A DNA stretch of 64,000 bases from Maratus speciosus (taxonomy: Eukaryota > Arthropoda > Arachnida > Araneae > Salticidae), in contig OZ010793.1 in the NCBI GenBank assembly GCA_963932465.1, forward strand, positions 254,211,333 through 254,275,332, written 5' to 3'. Every line of letters begins with the position of its first letter. The stretch's first letter is position 1. This document shows positions 34,630 through 44,432 of this stretch, piece after piece. The position numbers and the translations under genes were made by a program. The notes under the pieces are model-generated. The model searched no databases. It was given only the letters and a program-made list of their open reading frames with translations, and was not told where the DNA came from.

Positions 34630-36831
34630 CAGGCCTGTGCAGCTTTTCACTAAGCAGGGGCGCATCTCAACTTTTGGCAAACAACGAAGGGCGCCATTAT
34701 TAACATGGCTTAAATCATGCAAGAAAATTATCTCTCATTATTAGTAGAGATACATATATGCAAATGCATCTCGCAGTAGAAGAGATAAGGACCCTATGAA
34801 TCTAAAGCGTCACGCAAACAAACAACAACAACAAAAAAACAAAAATAACTTCAAAATAACCTGTAAATTGTAGTAAATTTCGAAGTATACATTTTTCTGC
34901 GAGGAGCTATCTCGCAGGAGCCAGAAAATTAAATCTCGCCTATTATTAAATTAAAATTGTAATCAGAGATATTGTTAGGTTTTTTGGGACGCAAACATAC
35001 TCTTTTATTTATTTTGGAGGTGGAAATTGGATGTTATAAAAACTACAGAAACAAAGACAGGCATATGATATAGTAACCAATCCATGGGAGCCTGAAGGAG
35101 TTTTCACTGATGGAAATCATTCCGCACGATTTTATGGATATTTTAAAAAACAAAATGATTAAATTACCTAAAATTTCAACGGTTTGGGGGAGAAAAAGAC
35201 AGTATTTTTCCGGTCTTATAAAACATCCAAACGGCCAGTGAAACATCAATAACAATCACAAAAAATCTGAACTTGCATACACGAAGGGGGGGGGGGGGGG
35301 GCATTGATTTTTCTACATTTTACTTCTTAACATAGTAAAGTTACTGCCAACTTTTCACAATTTCCATCGTCATAATTTCCACAAAACGATTTATAAAGAA
35401 TAACTATAAATTAGTGAAGAAACGTAATGACACATGATTAATTTTTTAAGTACGTTTTAATTTTTGACGTGTGAAATACATTTGCAGCAGTTTTTACAAC
35501 ATCTCTCAAACAGGTAGAAAGAATTTTAAATAAATCATCCTTTATGACGGTATGTAACTAACGCTGCCGCCGCTGCCGGTTTTGAATTTTTTGTGACCTG
35601 GGGGTCTTTCTTCGTTAATACTAAGAAAACTACTGCATACAAAAATACGAAATTTGGTATGGTATTACAGAGAAATGTTTGATAAACACGCTGATGCAGA
35701 CAGTTTTTAAATCGATGAATTATTTTAAGAGATATTTAATGTTAAAATTGGTCAAAATCTTTCCATTAAAATTTTTATAGGAGCAAAAACTATACATCGG
35801 TATTTAATCATTTTTAGATCATTTTATACGTTAGAAATTCCCGGTGTGCAGACTGCATTTTTTTTTTATTTGACTCATTTTTTGAGGGTTTATTTTCATT
35901 TTAAATTCAAATTTTCAGCATTTCCAGAGATATTTTTTACATATTTTAGAAAAAGTTATTATTTTAAATTGTTGCCAAAATTGTAAAAACTTCTCAAATA
36001 ATATTTCCTTTAAACTGAAAATTTATTTACACGTGACTATTGTAAACAGAAAAAACCCGATGAAATTAGAATAAAATGATTACGTGTTAAAAGCAGGGAA
36101 ATATTAAAATTTATGTTATAAAAATTGTTTATACACGTCAATATTTAAAAAGAAAAACTATAAAACAATTAATTATTTAATATGCGTTAAAAGCAGTAAA
36201 TGCGCGTGGAGTTACGTTCTATTTCAAATAGTCAAATAATATTGCCAATCAGTTTAAATTAAAATATATATTTACACGTACACTTGAGATTTCTTTCATA
36301 TTTCGAGATAATCTTTTTAATTACTGTTGCCACAGACAGCGCAAATAATATTTCTTTTCTAACACTTAAAATATTTCCAGGTGATTATTACAAAAAGAAA
36401 AGTTTGGTAAAAATTACGTCAGATTTAAAATGTGTGATTTAAAATAATTTTCTTATAGCTGTATAAAAAAATACCTGGAAGCAAAGACTCTGATGACTTA
36501 GTTCATTTTACATTAGCTAATTTTCAGACATTTAACTAATCTTATTTAATCAAACATGAAAACAGTAATTCACAGCAGCTTTTTTCGCCTTAAAATCCTT
36601 CATTAAAAGAGAAATAAATGAAAACCCTTTTACAAGGATATCGCCACTGGTTTTTTAATTATAATTCAATCTTCCGTAATCTTTAAACCGCTCAAAGTAA
36701 CAGTTATCTAGAGTCTGAACGGGGGTTGGCAAGCGAAGCTCGTAGGGTCAGAGCCCTCTAGTTAAAAAAAAAAATGTAGTAATAGAAAACCTTCAAAAGG
36801 GCGCCCGCGGGCGCTGTGTTGGACAGCCCTG
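34630..36831. mobile_element. hAT element (2.2 kb) with exact 8 bp TSD
   Basis: Flanked by identical octamers CTATAGAT (34622-34629 and 36832-36839). Ends read CAGGCCTGTGCAGC (left) and CAGGGCTGTCCAAC (right, reverse-complemented), followed by G/C-rich GGGGCGCA and GCGCCCG. Joining the flanks restores the ACAGGG repeat (AAATTCTATAGATC..GCATACAGGG), confirming insertion. Just over half of its length is an inserted Helitron. The rest (34640-35530) has no recognisable hAT dimerisation or DDE motif, so it is non-autonomous or decayed. A G-run lies at about 35286-35300. Confidence 0.85.
35535..36761 (+). mobile_element. Helitron copy inside the hAT element
   Basis: The 3' end is GTAGGGTCAGAGCCCTCTAG followed by T (36762): hairpin then CTAG. 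It matches the Helitron at 32005-33294 in inverted orientation, including GCCGCCGCTGCCGG near the 5' end and GGGGGTTGGCAAGCGAAGC near the 3' end. Its exact 5' start is unclear (candidate TC at 35535 or 35538) and the 5' terminal motif is eroded. Confidence 0.65.
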
Positions 36832-37060
36832 CTATAGATCGCATACAGGGAGGGCTACACGAAATAATTCGCATACAGTACTAGATATGGACAGTAATTG
36901 CTGATATTGGATATTTACTGAATGTATGTGTTTTTTAAATTGCTTATATAGATATTTTATTGTATAAAAACAAAAATGAAATTTCTTATTAATATTCTGT
37001 CAGTATTGCAAAGTACTTTCTAATCTATGCCTGATGCATTACTTTTCGTTCTTGTTAAAA
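36832..37060 (+). repeat. ACAGGG-family repeat, copy 4, right part
   Basis: Resumes with GCATACAGGGAGGGCTACAC and ends at the family edge TTACTTTTCGTTCTTGTT (about 37057). Confidence 0.6.
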
Positions 37061-39639
37061 CAAAAGTATGTAATTTGTTGACAGGAATATTAAAGTGACA
37101 TGGTATTGAATAGTTTTTTTCAATAAATGAATCGCCTTTGAGTTATAAACAACTTTTGTCTGATAAGAACCTTTATCGTGTTGTCGCATTCGGAAAGTTA
37201 TTACAAAATGCTGACTTTGACAACGTTTTCTAAAAATTCCTCTTTGTTTATCGAAAAAAAAAATAGATTTCATAGTTTCTGAATAAGAACACTTGTCAAT
37301 CTTATGTGTTTAAGAACAAAAATGAATTCACGAACGCGACAGAAAGTAAGCCAGTTTAGATTTGAGAACAGTCTTAAATGAACATCATTTCATTTGTAAG
37401 ATTTCTTTTTCCCTTGCAATTAATTTTCATTTCTAAAAAAGAAAGTTTACCTAGAATAAATTAGTGGTTGCATATAACTCAGTGCATCATAAAATTGAAC
37501 TTTGAGGACCACATTTGGCCAGTCAGCCGCCAATTTAACTCCCCCCCCCCCACCACTTCAGTGTTTGGCTCTGAGAAATGCAACAATACCTTTGAAAACA
37601 TTTGAAAAAAGAAATATATTTTCTGTTATTGACTCTTTCTCTATTCATCGCAAAGCCTTTCATTTTAATTTGTTCTGAGAACAATGGGAATTCTGCATTT
37701 AGAAATTACTGGAGCAAATATTTGACATCGAAGTGCTTCTCTATGAAAGGAACACTCTGGAAAAGTGATATCTCATCAGCGCAGTCATTACGAAATCCAG
37801 GGAGTGGCAATACATTTTTTATATAGTTCTGTGCCAATCTGATCCCTCATTAAAATGCATAAAAACACTACAAGGAGGAGCCGTTGCGCCCTGCCTGCCT
37901 CTACCCTCCTTGCTGGCACCCAGGACTATAACCAATAAGAAAATATTCTGTGTAAAATTTCACAGATGCATTCTGACTGGCCATTCCTTATTTATCTTTG
38001 TGTAGTACATTGGTGAAAACAATGATGAATTTTTGTAAAAAAGAAGGGAAAAGAAATTTATTTTAAACGTGGCTTTTCATGAAATCGGTAAATTTCTGCC
38101 CTGTTGTAAGTTTGACACGACAATTTACTGGTGTGAAGGCTAGAATGTCCGGTGAGACTCTACAATTATAAGAAAGGTAATACTTTTTATTTCATGATCT
38201 GGCATTAGTGTCTGTTTAATATCTTCATTTATTTAAAATGACTCTGATAAACAAATCTACAGGAAAATTCTTTAGAAACAATAATAATCTCTGAAGAGAT
38301 AAATGAAAAAGTTAATATCTATAACATTCGGTATCCTCAAAAGAATGTTATTTGTTATCATGAAGTATAATTAGACTTTTTTCAATTTAGTTTTTGTGTA
38401 TAAATATTATAATAAATAATAAATGGCTGAAAAATCAGAATTTTTAAATTTACCTTTTAACCAAAACAAAATATGATAGCCTCACAATACAATACAGGTG
38501 AATAATGTTTTAAACTATTTTTACAGTTTTATTTTTGTGTTTTTGTTCTCAGAATTGTTTTGACCTATGATATTATTAGGAACTATTTTAATGAGATCAC
38601 AGATTAATAAATTGCCTATAACTTTTAGTTTTAGTACAATTTAAGAATTTATATTGCATAATTTTCTTTACTTTTAGCAATGTGAGTATTTAGCATACAT
38701 AAAACACACATTATATACCGAGTAATTCAAACAAAGGTTATAACAATTATCTCTTAAACCTTGGATTGTAAAAACATGCTTCTAATTATAAAATGCACTC
38801 AAATCAAGCATAAGTGTTGCAGAGAAATTTTATAAATAAGAATCCACATCGTGATGCTTTTTTAAAATTTATTTTCACATTCACAATATAAATCCTGACA
38901 CCACATTAAAAAAAAAAAAAAACTGTTCACAATTGTAGTTTCGACAATGTTGGTAATATTTCCAATAACGTAATAATATTGCCAGAAAATAAATACCCAT
39001 AATTGACTCTATGTTGTCCATTACAATTTTAGATTTTACTTTTTTCGCAATACTGGAGTCCATCAATATTGGCATAGTATATCGACAATATTGACTATCA
39101 ATACTCACTGCAAATATTTGCCCAATGTAGGAAAAATATAAACTTCTCAATACTGGCGTAATATTTTCCAAAAAATATTGGCGTAACATTGCCAGTTGTA
39201 AAAAGCCCGATATTTGAGACATGTTTGATGTAACCATAATTAACATAATAACCGTATGTAACCGTAATTCACGTCGTTGGGTCCTAGGGATCCCTATGTA
39301 TGTACTTTACAATGCAGAAAAGAATGACGAAGCGGACTGCATGGATTAAGTAAGGTATAAACAATATTGACCAAATATTATTTTGTTATTGATATAAATA
39401 CGTACAGTACATATATTTAACTGATAAACAATAATACTAGACGTACGTTTTTCAGAAAAATTTCGAATAGTCTGTCGGCAGTGTTGAATTCAGACACTTT
39501 TCTTGTGGCTCCGGGGGGAATGTCCCCCCGGGCCTCCCCCTGAATTCAACATTGTCTGTAGGTAAAATATCAAATGAATACTATATTCTGTATTGACGTT
39601 TGTTTGTGGCTTTATTTATTTATTTATTTTATTTTTCAG
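37061..39639. other. Region upstream of the transporter gene, nothing firm
   Basis: No gene recognised. A C-run lies near 37541-37550 and a GC-rich patch near 37877-37922. The 121-codon - strand frame at 38881-39246 begins MLIMVTSNMSQ and lies in sequence packed with AATATTG/CAATATT words. It has no domain I know and looks like repeat translation. A TTTA run (39611-39632) precedes the exon acceptor. The promoter of the downstream gene may lie here or in an earlier 5'UTR exon, but I cannot point to it. Confidence 0.4.
39483..39550. repeat. 68 bp inverted repeat with G/C hairpin
   Basis: GTTGAATTCAG (39483-39493) is inverted at CTGAATTCAAC (39540-39550). Between them CCGGGGGGAATGTCCCCCCGG forms a strong stem-loop. 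The GC content is striking against an AT-rich background. It lies about 90 bp upstream of the first transporter exon. Confidence 0.7.
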
Positions 39640-39713
39640 GTTTCATTGAATTGAGAAAATTTATTTGTTGCACTTTATTAAGGCTCTTATGAGAAGTATT
39701 TAGCTGCAGCACC
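39640..39713 (+). other. Probable 5'UTR part of SLC44A-like exon
   Basis: A T-rich tract ending TTATTTTTCAG (AG at 39638-39639) is a good 3' splice site just before this segment. This implies an upstream non-coding exon that I did not locate. The leader holds a five-codon upstream frame (39689-39703, ATG to TAG). An in-frame TGA at 39690-39692 closes the main frame upstream, which supports ATG 39714 as the start. Confidence 0.55.
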
Positions 39714-39746
39714 ATGAGTCTTTGTTGTTGCCTAAATTCAGAAGAA
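39714..39746 (+). CDS. SLC44A1/CTL1-like choline transporter, coding exon 1
   Basis: Encodes residues 1-11, MSLCCCLNSEE, ending at a consensus donor GTAAGT in phase 0. The start lies in a favourable context (CACCATGA). The run of three Cys after the start recalls the MGCC start of SLC44A1 proteins and could be palmitoylated (inference). SLC44 proteins are multi-pass membrane transporters that move choline (and, for some members, ethanolamine) across plasma and mitochondrial membranes, feeding phospholipid synthesis. The exon is short. Its assignment rests on the splice into exon 2, which continues the same frame with further acidic residues. Intron 1 that follows is 12.3 kb and full of transposons. 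Confidence 0.65.
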
Positions 39747-40776
39747 GTAAGTGTATTAATTTCATTTTCTATTTGTTTGGAGGAAACAAATTTCTTTATT
39801 TGAATTTTTGAACAAGAAATATTAAACTAAAATTTCATTTTATGGATAAATTTTATTAAATTATTTCATCAGTTTACTGTTTTTATTGAATTGCAATAAA
39901 TTTTATCAAATCGTTTAACTAACTTTATTTTACTTATGGTTTTGAATATCACTAATACGAAAATATAAAGTGAGCGGATAAAAATATCCATACACCTTGC
40001 TTATCAAATTTCTAAGAATTGTTTTCCATTAATTTTCATAAACTTGCTTTTAATGGGAATCATAATGATAGTAAAATCCAAACTTTTAAAACTAGATAGA
40101 TAAATTCTAAATGTAAAAATACATATTGTAAGAATATTTGCAAAATTATCAACAAACTTTAAAATTGCAAAGGAAAAAAAATATATTTATACTCGCTGAA
40201 ACTTTCCATTTTCTAGTATGAATTTCTTTTTTCCTTTCTTCTACATACAAGAAGTTTTGGATAAGTAAAAATTTTCAACTCCCGGTTTTTGACGGACTTG
40301 TACGTTTTTAGGAGATCCTGAACATGATTTGGCTATTTTTAGAAAATGTCTGTCAGTGAACCTGTGTCTTTGTTTGTCTGTATGTGACATAAATTTTGTG
40401 GCCGCTCTATCTCACAAACTAGTTTCTGAAATTTCCTCACTTCTGGTTCAAGCTATTGTTATCACATTAAAATTATTTTAGATATAAGATCCAGAAGATT
40501 TAAAATGCAGACTACTATATCAAGTTAAGGAGACCAAGAGGTAGAAACCTCTCCCTTTACATAAAGTTTTCATAGAACTTCAGTTTTATTGAACTTTCCT
40601 TGCACAGAATTGCAATAATTAAAATACTCTTAAAACTATTTAGTAATGCTAAAATATTATAAAAGAAATTTTGTGTTAGAAATACATTTTCAGTGTCTAA
40701 AAATTCAAGCCTTTATGACATAGAAAAATGGTCACAATCACTTGATTTGAAAAAATACTATAGTATATAATATATA
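39747..40776. other. Intron 1, first part: dispersed repeat
   Basis: Intronic AT-rich sequence. Positions 40271-40450 (CGGTTTTTGACGGACTTGTA, then AAAATGTCTGTC) match the dispersed repeat at 52440-52530 in intron 1's downstream neighbour. No other feature. Confidence 0.5.
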
Positions 40777-40976
40777 TACAGCCGAACTTCCCTTTAACGA
40801 AGTCCCTATTTAGCGAAGTTTTCTAATTAACGAAAGTTTCTGCAGAACCTTGACATTGAACACCTTTAACATGTAAATTAATCCCCATATTTCGAAAAAT
40901 ATATTCTACATAACGAAGTTTATTCCACTTTCGCGAGTGTACAACATTCAAGCGGAGAGGTTGCTGTTGCGATGTA

Positions 40977-42748
40977 GGGGAAGGTGGGGTAAAATCGTGT
41001 ACCATAAATGTTTGTTGTTCTTAAATGGAATCAAATGGGAAAACAAACTCTGAACACAGTTTTTCATTTTAAATGAATCTTTGACTGTATTAAAACACTC
41101 TTTTCAGTAAAAAATGCAATTGATTATATAAAAAAATAGCTTTTTTCAGACACATGCAAAAATCCGGTTTCACCCCACTGGTTGAGTAAAACCGGGTACC
41201 CCTTTAAAACTCGTGGAAAACTCATTTTCTTTTTAAAAATTCTTGTTTAATGTAGTAAAAAAATACATTTTTGTTATATTTAACAAAACAAAATTGTACA
41301 TGTGTTCTTCCATGTGTCAAAAATAAATCTGTAGCAAATTATCTACATTGTATATGCCTACTTATTTTACGCTGGAAGTCTTAGAGTTATTTTAACTGCA
41401 AAAAATCACAAACAAATTTATTATCATATTCTCCATCATACTACATGCTTCATGTGCCCATCAGTGACATTTCACACATTGTATCCAACTGTCTTTGGAT
41501 TTAGAATTGGAGTAAAGCTCATTGCAAAACATTCAGGTTTCATTATCTTCTTCATCTTCTGAGGATGCCTCATCAACCTTTTTTTGGTTTCTTTTCCTGT
41601 TGTTTCTTATTTTCTTTGAATCTTCCTTTTTCGTTTTGCAGACTGTTTGGCTTCTTCCTCTTTAATATATGTTTCGAGTTTTAATTTATAGGGTGAAGTA
41701 GTTAAAATAACAGTTTCCCCTTCTTTTGCCAGTTCTTTTCTCAATTTTAAAGCCTTCCTGGGGAGGGGTAATACCATTTTAATTTAAATTGGAAATGCAG
41801 ATTGCTGGCTACACAATATCAGATCTCGATAGAAGAGGCTGGATGTTGTCAACTACTGGATGTGTGATGTCGACACTTTTAAATGTTGAAAGATGAGCTT
41901 CATTATCCTGTGATATTTCAGAAATATTTATTGCTGCAACTATGCCAACCTATGGCTGCGTAGACTTAGGTGTTTTATCATTGACTTTCACGGGTTTCTC
42001 TGTCATTTCAAAAAGAGCAAATAGATCAAGGAAAAACATCGTTGTTGTAAGGAAAAATCCCTGTTTTCTCAAACCGTCTGATTGGAGTATTTATAACTAC
42101 TGCTCTAAAAAATGCAGCTTTGAATGATTTTCTAATTTAGTAAATTGTTACAGATCGCCCAGTATTGGAAGTAACCCCACTTCCTCACCTCTTGTTTGTA
42201 GTATAAGTTTAGAGGTGCTATGAATAACACATCAAAGGGTTAACAGTACTTAACCGCATTAAATTGCAATTTAAAACTCCATGCTAAAGTATTAACTATC
42301 CTAAAAAACCATTCCATGAGTGTAAGACAAAAATGGGTATACCCGGTTTTGACCCACTCTTAAGTACCCGGTTTTACCCCAACGTGACACAGATTTTTAA
42401 ATATGACGTCACTACTCTCAGTCCAATAGTAAAAGATCAGTAAAACTGTTAAAATACTTGCAAGAAAGCAAATAATTAAATATAGTACTTACCAATATTT
42501 AATATTCTGGCAAACAGTTAATATATGCGTAAAACCTAGAAACAAACAAAATAATTTTTTAAGAGAAATTCAAACGCATTCCTTCACACAAAAATAACAG
42601 CACACAATAGTGTTTCGTTCAGCTACAAATGCCGTAATGATTTTCGACAAGCAATTCCTGGTGTTGGCCGACAGATAAAAGTTCAAATTAAGGAGGAACC
42701 AGTGCTACCCGGTTTTACCCGCCTACCCGGTTTTGTACAACTCTCCCC
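40977..42748 (-). mobile_element. Tigger-like DNA transposon, degraded
   Basis: Inserted at TA (40975-40976, 42749-42750). It has G-rich ends GGGGAAGGTGGGGTAAAATC and GGGGAGAGTTGTACAAAACC. The word ACCCGGTTTTACCC or its complement recurs near both ends (41195, 42345, 42363, 42708 and 42725). The - strand carries remains of a transposase gene, described separately. The TA target, the termini and the protein remains agree on the pogo/Tigger group. Confidence 0.8.
41400..42180 (-). pseudogene. Tigger/Jerky-type transposase C-terminal remains
   Basis: On the - strand, near 42070-42030, TGIFPYNNDVF matches the (T)GI(F/Y)P.N.D.F motif that closes the DDE_1 domain of Tigger/pogo transposases. Further on come a basic stretch (EEAKQSAKRKRKIQRK, near 41680-41630) and, near 41545-41440, FCNELYSNSKSKDSWIQC then VKCH and WAHEAC. 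This is a Cys/His finger of the PHD-like type found at the C-terminus of many arthropod Tigger proteins. Stops and frameshifts separate these pieces (a stop lies right after CVKCH), and the catalytic Asp residues upstream are not recognisable. A + strand 61-codon frame here is a shadow. Confidence 0.75.
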
Positions 42749-43378
42749 TATGTATGAATATATTTCAGCAGATTGTATTAAAATGAAATTATTTATTTAT
42801 TTAATCATTTATATTTAAAAGAAGAACTGCTAAAAGTCTTCTATACAATAAGGAGGAGATTCCAGTTTCACGAAAATGTTACAGATCAATTATTCGGATA
42901 CTAATAAAGAGCAAAAATTTTTATGAACAGTGTATTTTTTGTAAGAAACCTGTACAAAATAATATTACAGGCTTTTTTAAAGTTAAGGATTTGCAATAAT
43001 GATGAAAAGAAAAAAGGGAGCTCCGCTTCAGTTTTTGTTTACCTCTCTTTATTATGTGCTTTTTTAGACATTATTCTAATTAATTTTTTCGTATATGTGT
43101 ACATTGCATAAAAAAAGTTACTGCCCGAATTAAAATACATTTTTTCAATAGTTCCATTTTATGTGTGTGTTTCTTTTTATGCATGTGTTTTTTATTATAT
43201 AAATTTAATGAAGTTGAGTTGATTTCTATTTAACGAATTTTCTTCATAACGAAGTGTTTAAGTGTAACGATGAGATTTCGTTAAATGGAAGTTTCACTGT
43301 ATATATACACTCCATTTTATACTATATATTATATATGCAGTACATGTATAATATAATATTATATATTTTATAAGTGTA

Positions 43379-44430
43379 CAGTCGTGGAAAAAAAAGTAAA
43401 CACCCCCTACTAACTCCTCAACAAATTATCGTAGACGAAAGTTACTGATACCGGATGATTGGAAATAAAGTCTACTTTTAAATGGTGTGTATAAAATTTG
43501 CTTAGGGGGCCATATACATATTAAAACGAATCCAAACTTCATTTTTTTCAATGGCAGTACCCAAATTTAACGAGATATTTCAAATCTTCGGTTCTTAATA
43601 TGCCTAGAAACCAAATTTCAAGTCATTCGAATGATAAGTTTTTGAATTATAGACATTCAAAATTTAGTACTTCTAATGTTAAATTACATTTTCATATTTT
43701 TATTTATATCTCCTGAAATTATGCTCCTAATGAGCTAATTTTTTGTGTAGTAATAATACTAATATACCCAAACATAAATACGTTGAATTTGCAATTTTTA
43801 TAATTTTATTATATGAATTATGAAATTAATATTCGAAAAAATTATGAATTGCAACATACAATTTTTTTGATGGATTTAGATTTATTAAGTCCTGCTTTAT
43901 GGAAATCCAAAATTTCACATTTTTCTTCCAAGTAGTTTTCAAATTATGCATAAAAAACTGCAAAATGATGGTTTAAGGGGCCGTCTATGATAGAAGGGAG
44001 TAAATTTTTGAAATTTATTCTCCTATCCTGTAATCAAACAGGTTTCATTGACGCTTAAACGTGTCTTGATCAAGAAGGCGGCTCTCTCGGTTAGCAATCG
44101 AGTTCGGAACTTCAATTTGGATACAGCCCTTAAAATACGCTCGTTTTAAAATAATTAATTTCTCGGAAACTTATGGCACGAATTGCATAAAAATTTGTTT
44201 ATAGGCTAATTGAAAGGTGTAGAGTTCATTTATGCTGTCAGAATTGTGTACTACTATTGGAAAAAAAAAGTTATGGTTCGTTTTAATATGTAGATGGCCC
44301 CTTAAACAAATTTTATATACATCACTTAAAAGTAGACTTTATTTCCAATCGTTCGGTACCAGTAACTTTCTTCTACGATAATTTGTTGAGAAGTTAGTAG
44401 GGGGTGTTTACTTTTTTTTTTCCACGACTG
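43379..44430. mobile_element. Tc1/mariner-type element with TIRs of about 150 bp
   Basis: Flanked by TA (43377-43378, 44431-44432). Ends read CAGTCGTGGAAAAAAAAGTA then AACACCCCCTACTAAC. The complementary right end is identical apart from T-run length. The match continues about 150 bp through AAAGTAGACTTTATTTCCAATC. The 750 bp interior has no recognisable transposase, so it is non-autonomous. It lies in intron 1 directly after the pogo element. Confidence 0.85.
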
Positions 44431-44432
44431 TA

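Larger units (their letters stand above)
40779..43299. mobile_element. pogo-type element interrupted by a Tigger-like element
   Basis: Ends beside TA (40777-40778, 43300-43301) read CAGCCGAACTTCCCTTTAACG (left, one base trimmed for the core CAGCCGAACTTCCCTTTAAC) and CAGTGAAACTTCCATTTAAC (right, reverse-complemented). GTTAAATAG/CTATTTAGCG-type motifs follow. Removing the nested element (40977-42748) leaves about 750 bp. It lacks a recognisable transposase and so is MITE-like. It lies wholly in intron 1. Confidence 0.75.

Noticed and set aside
38881..39246. 121-codon - strand frame as a hypothetical gene
   Set aside because: It lies in AATATTG-rich repetitive sequence and ends in a long Phe run. 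No domain is recognisable and no splice or codon signal supports it.
40823..41005. 60-codon - strand frame beginning MVHDFTPPSP
   Set aside because: It spans the junction between two nested transposon ends, so it cannot be a single ancestral gene.
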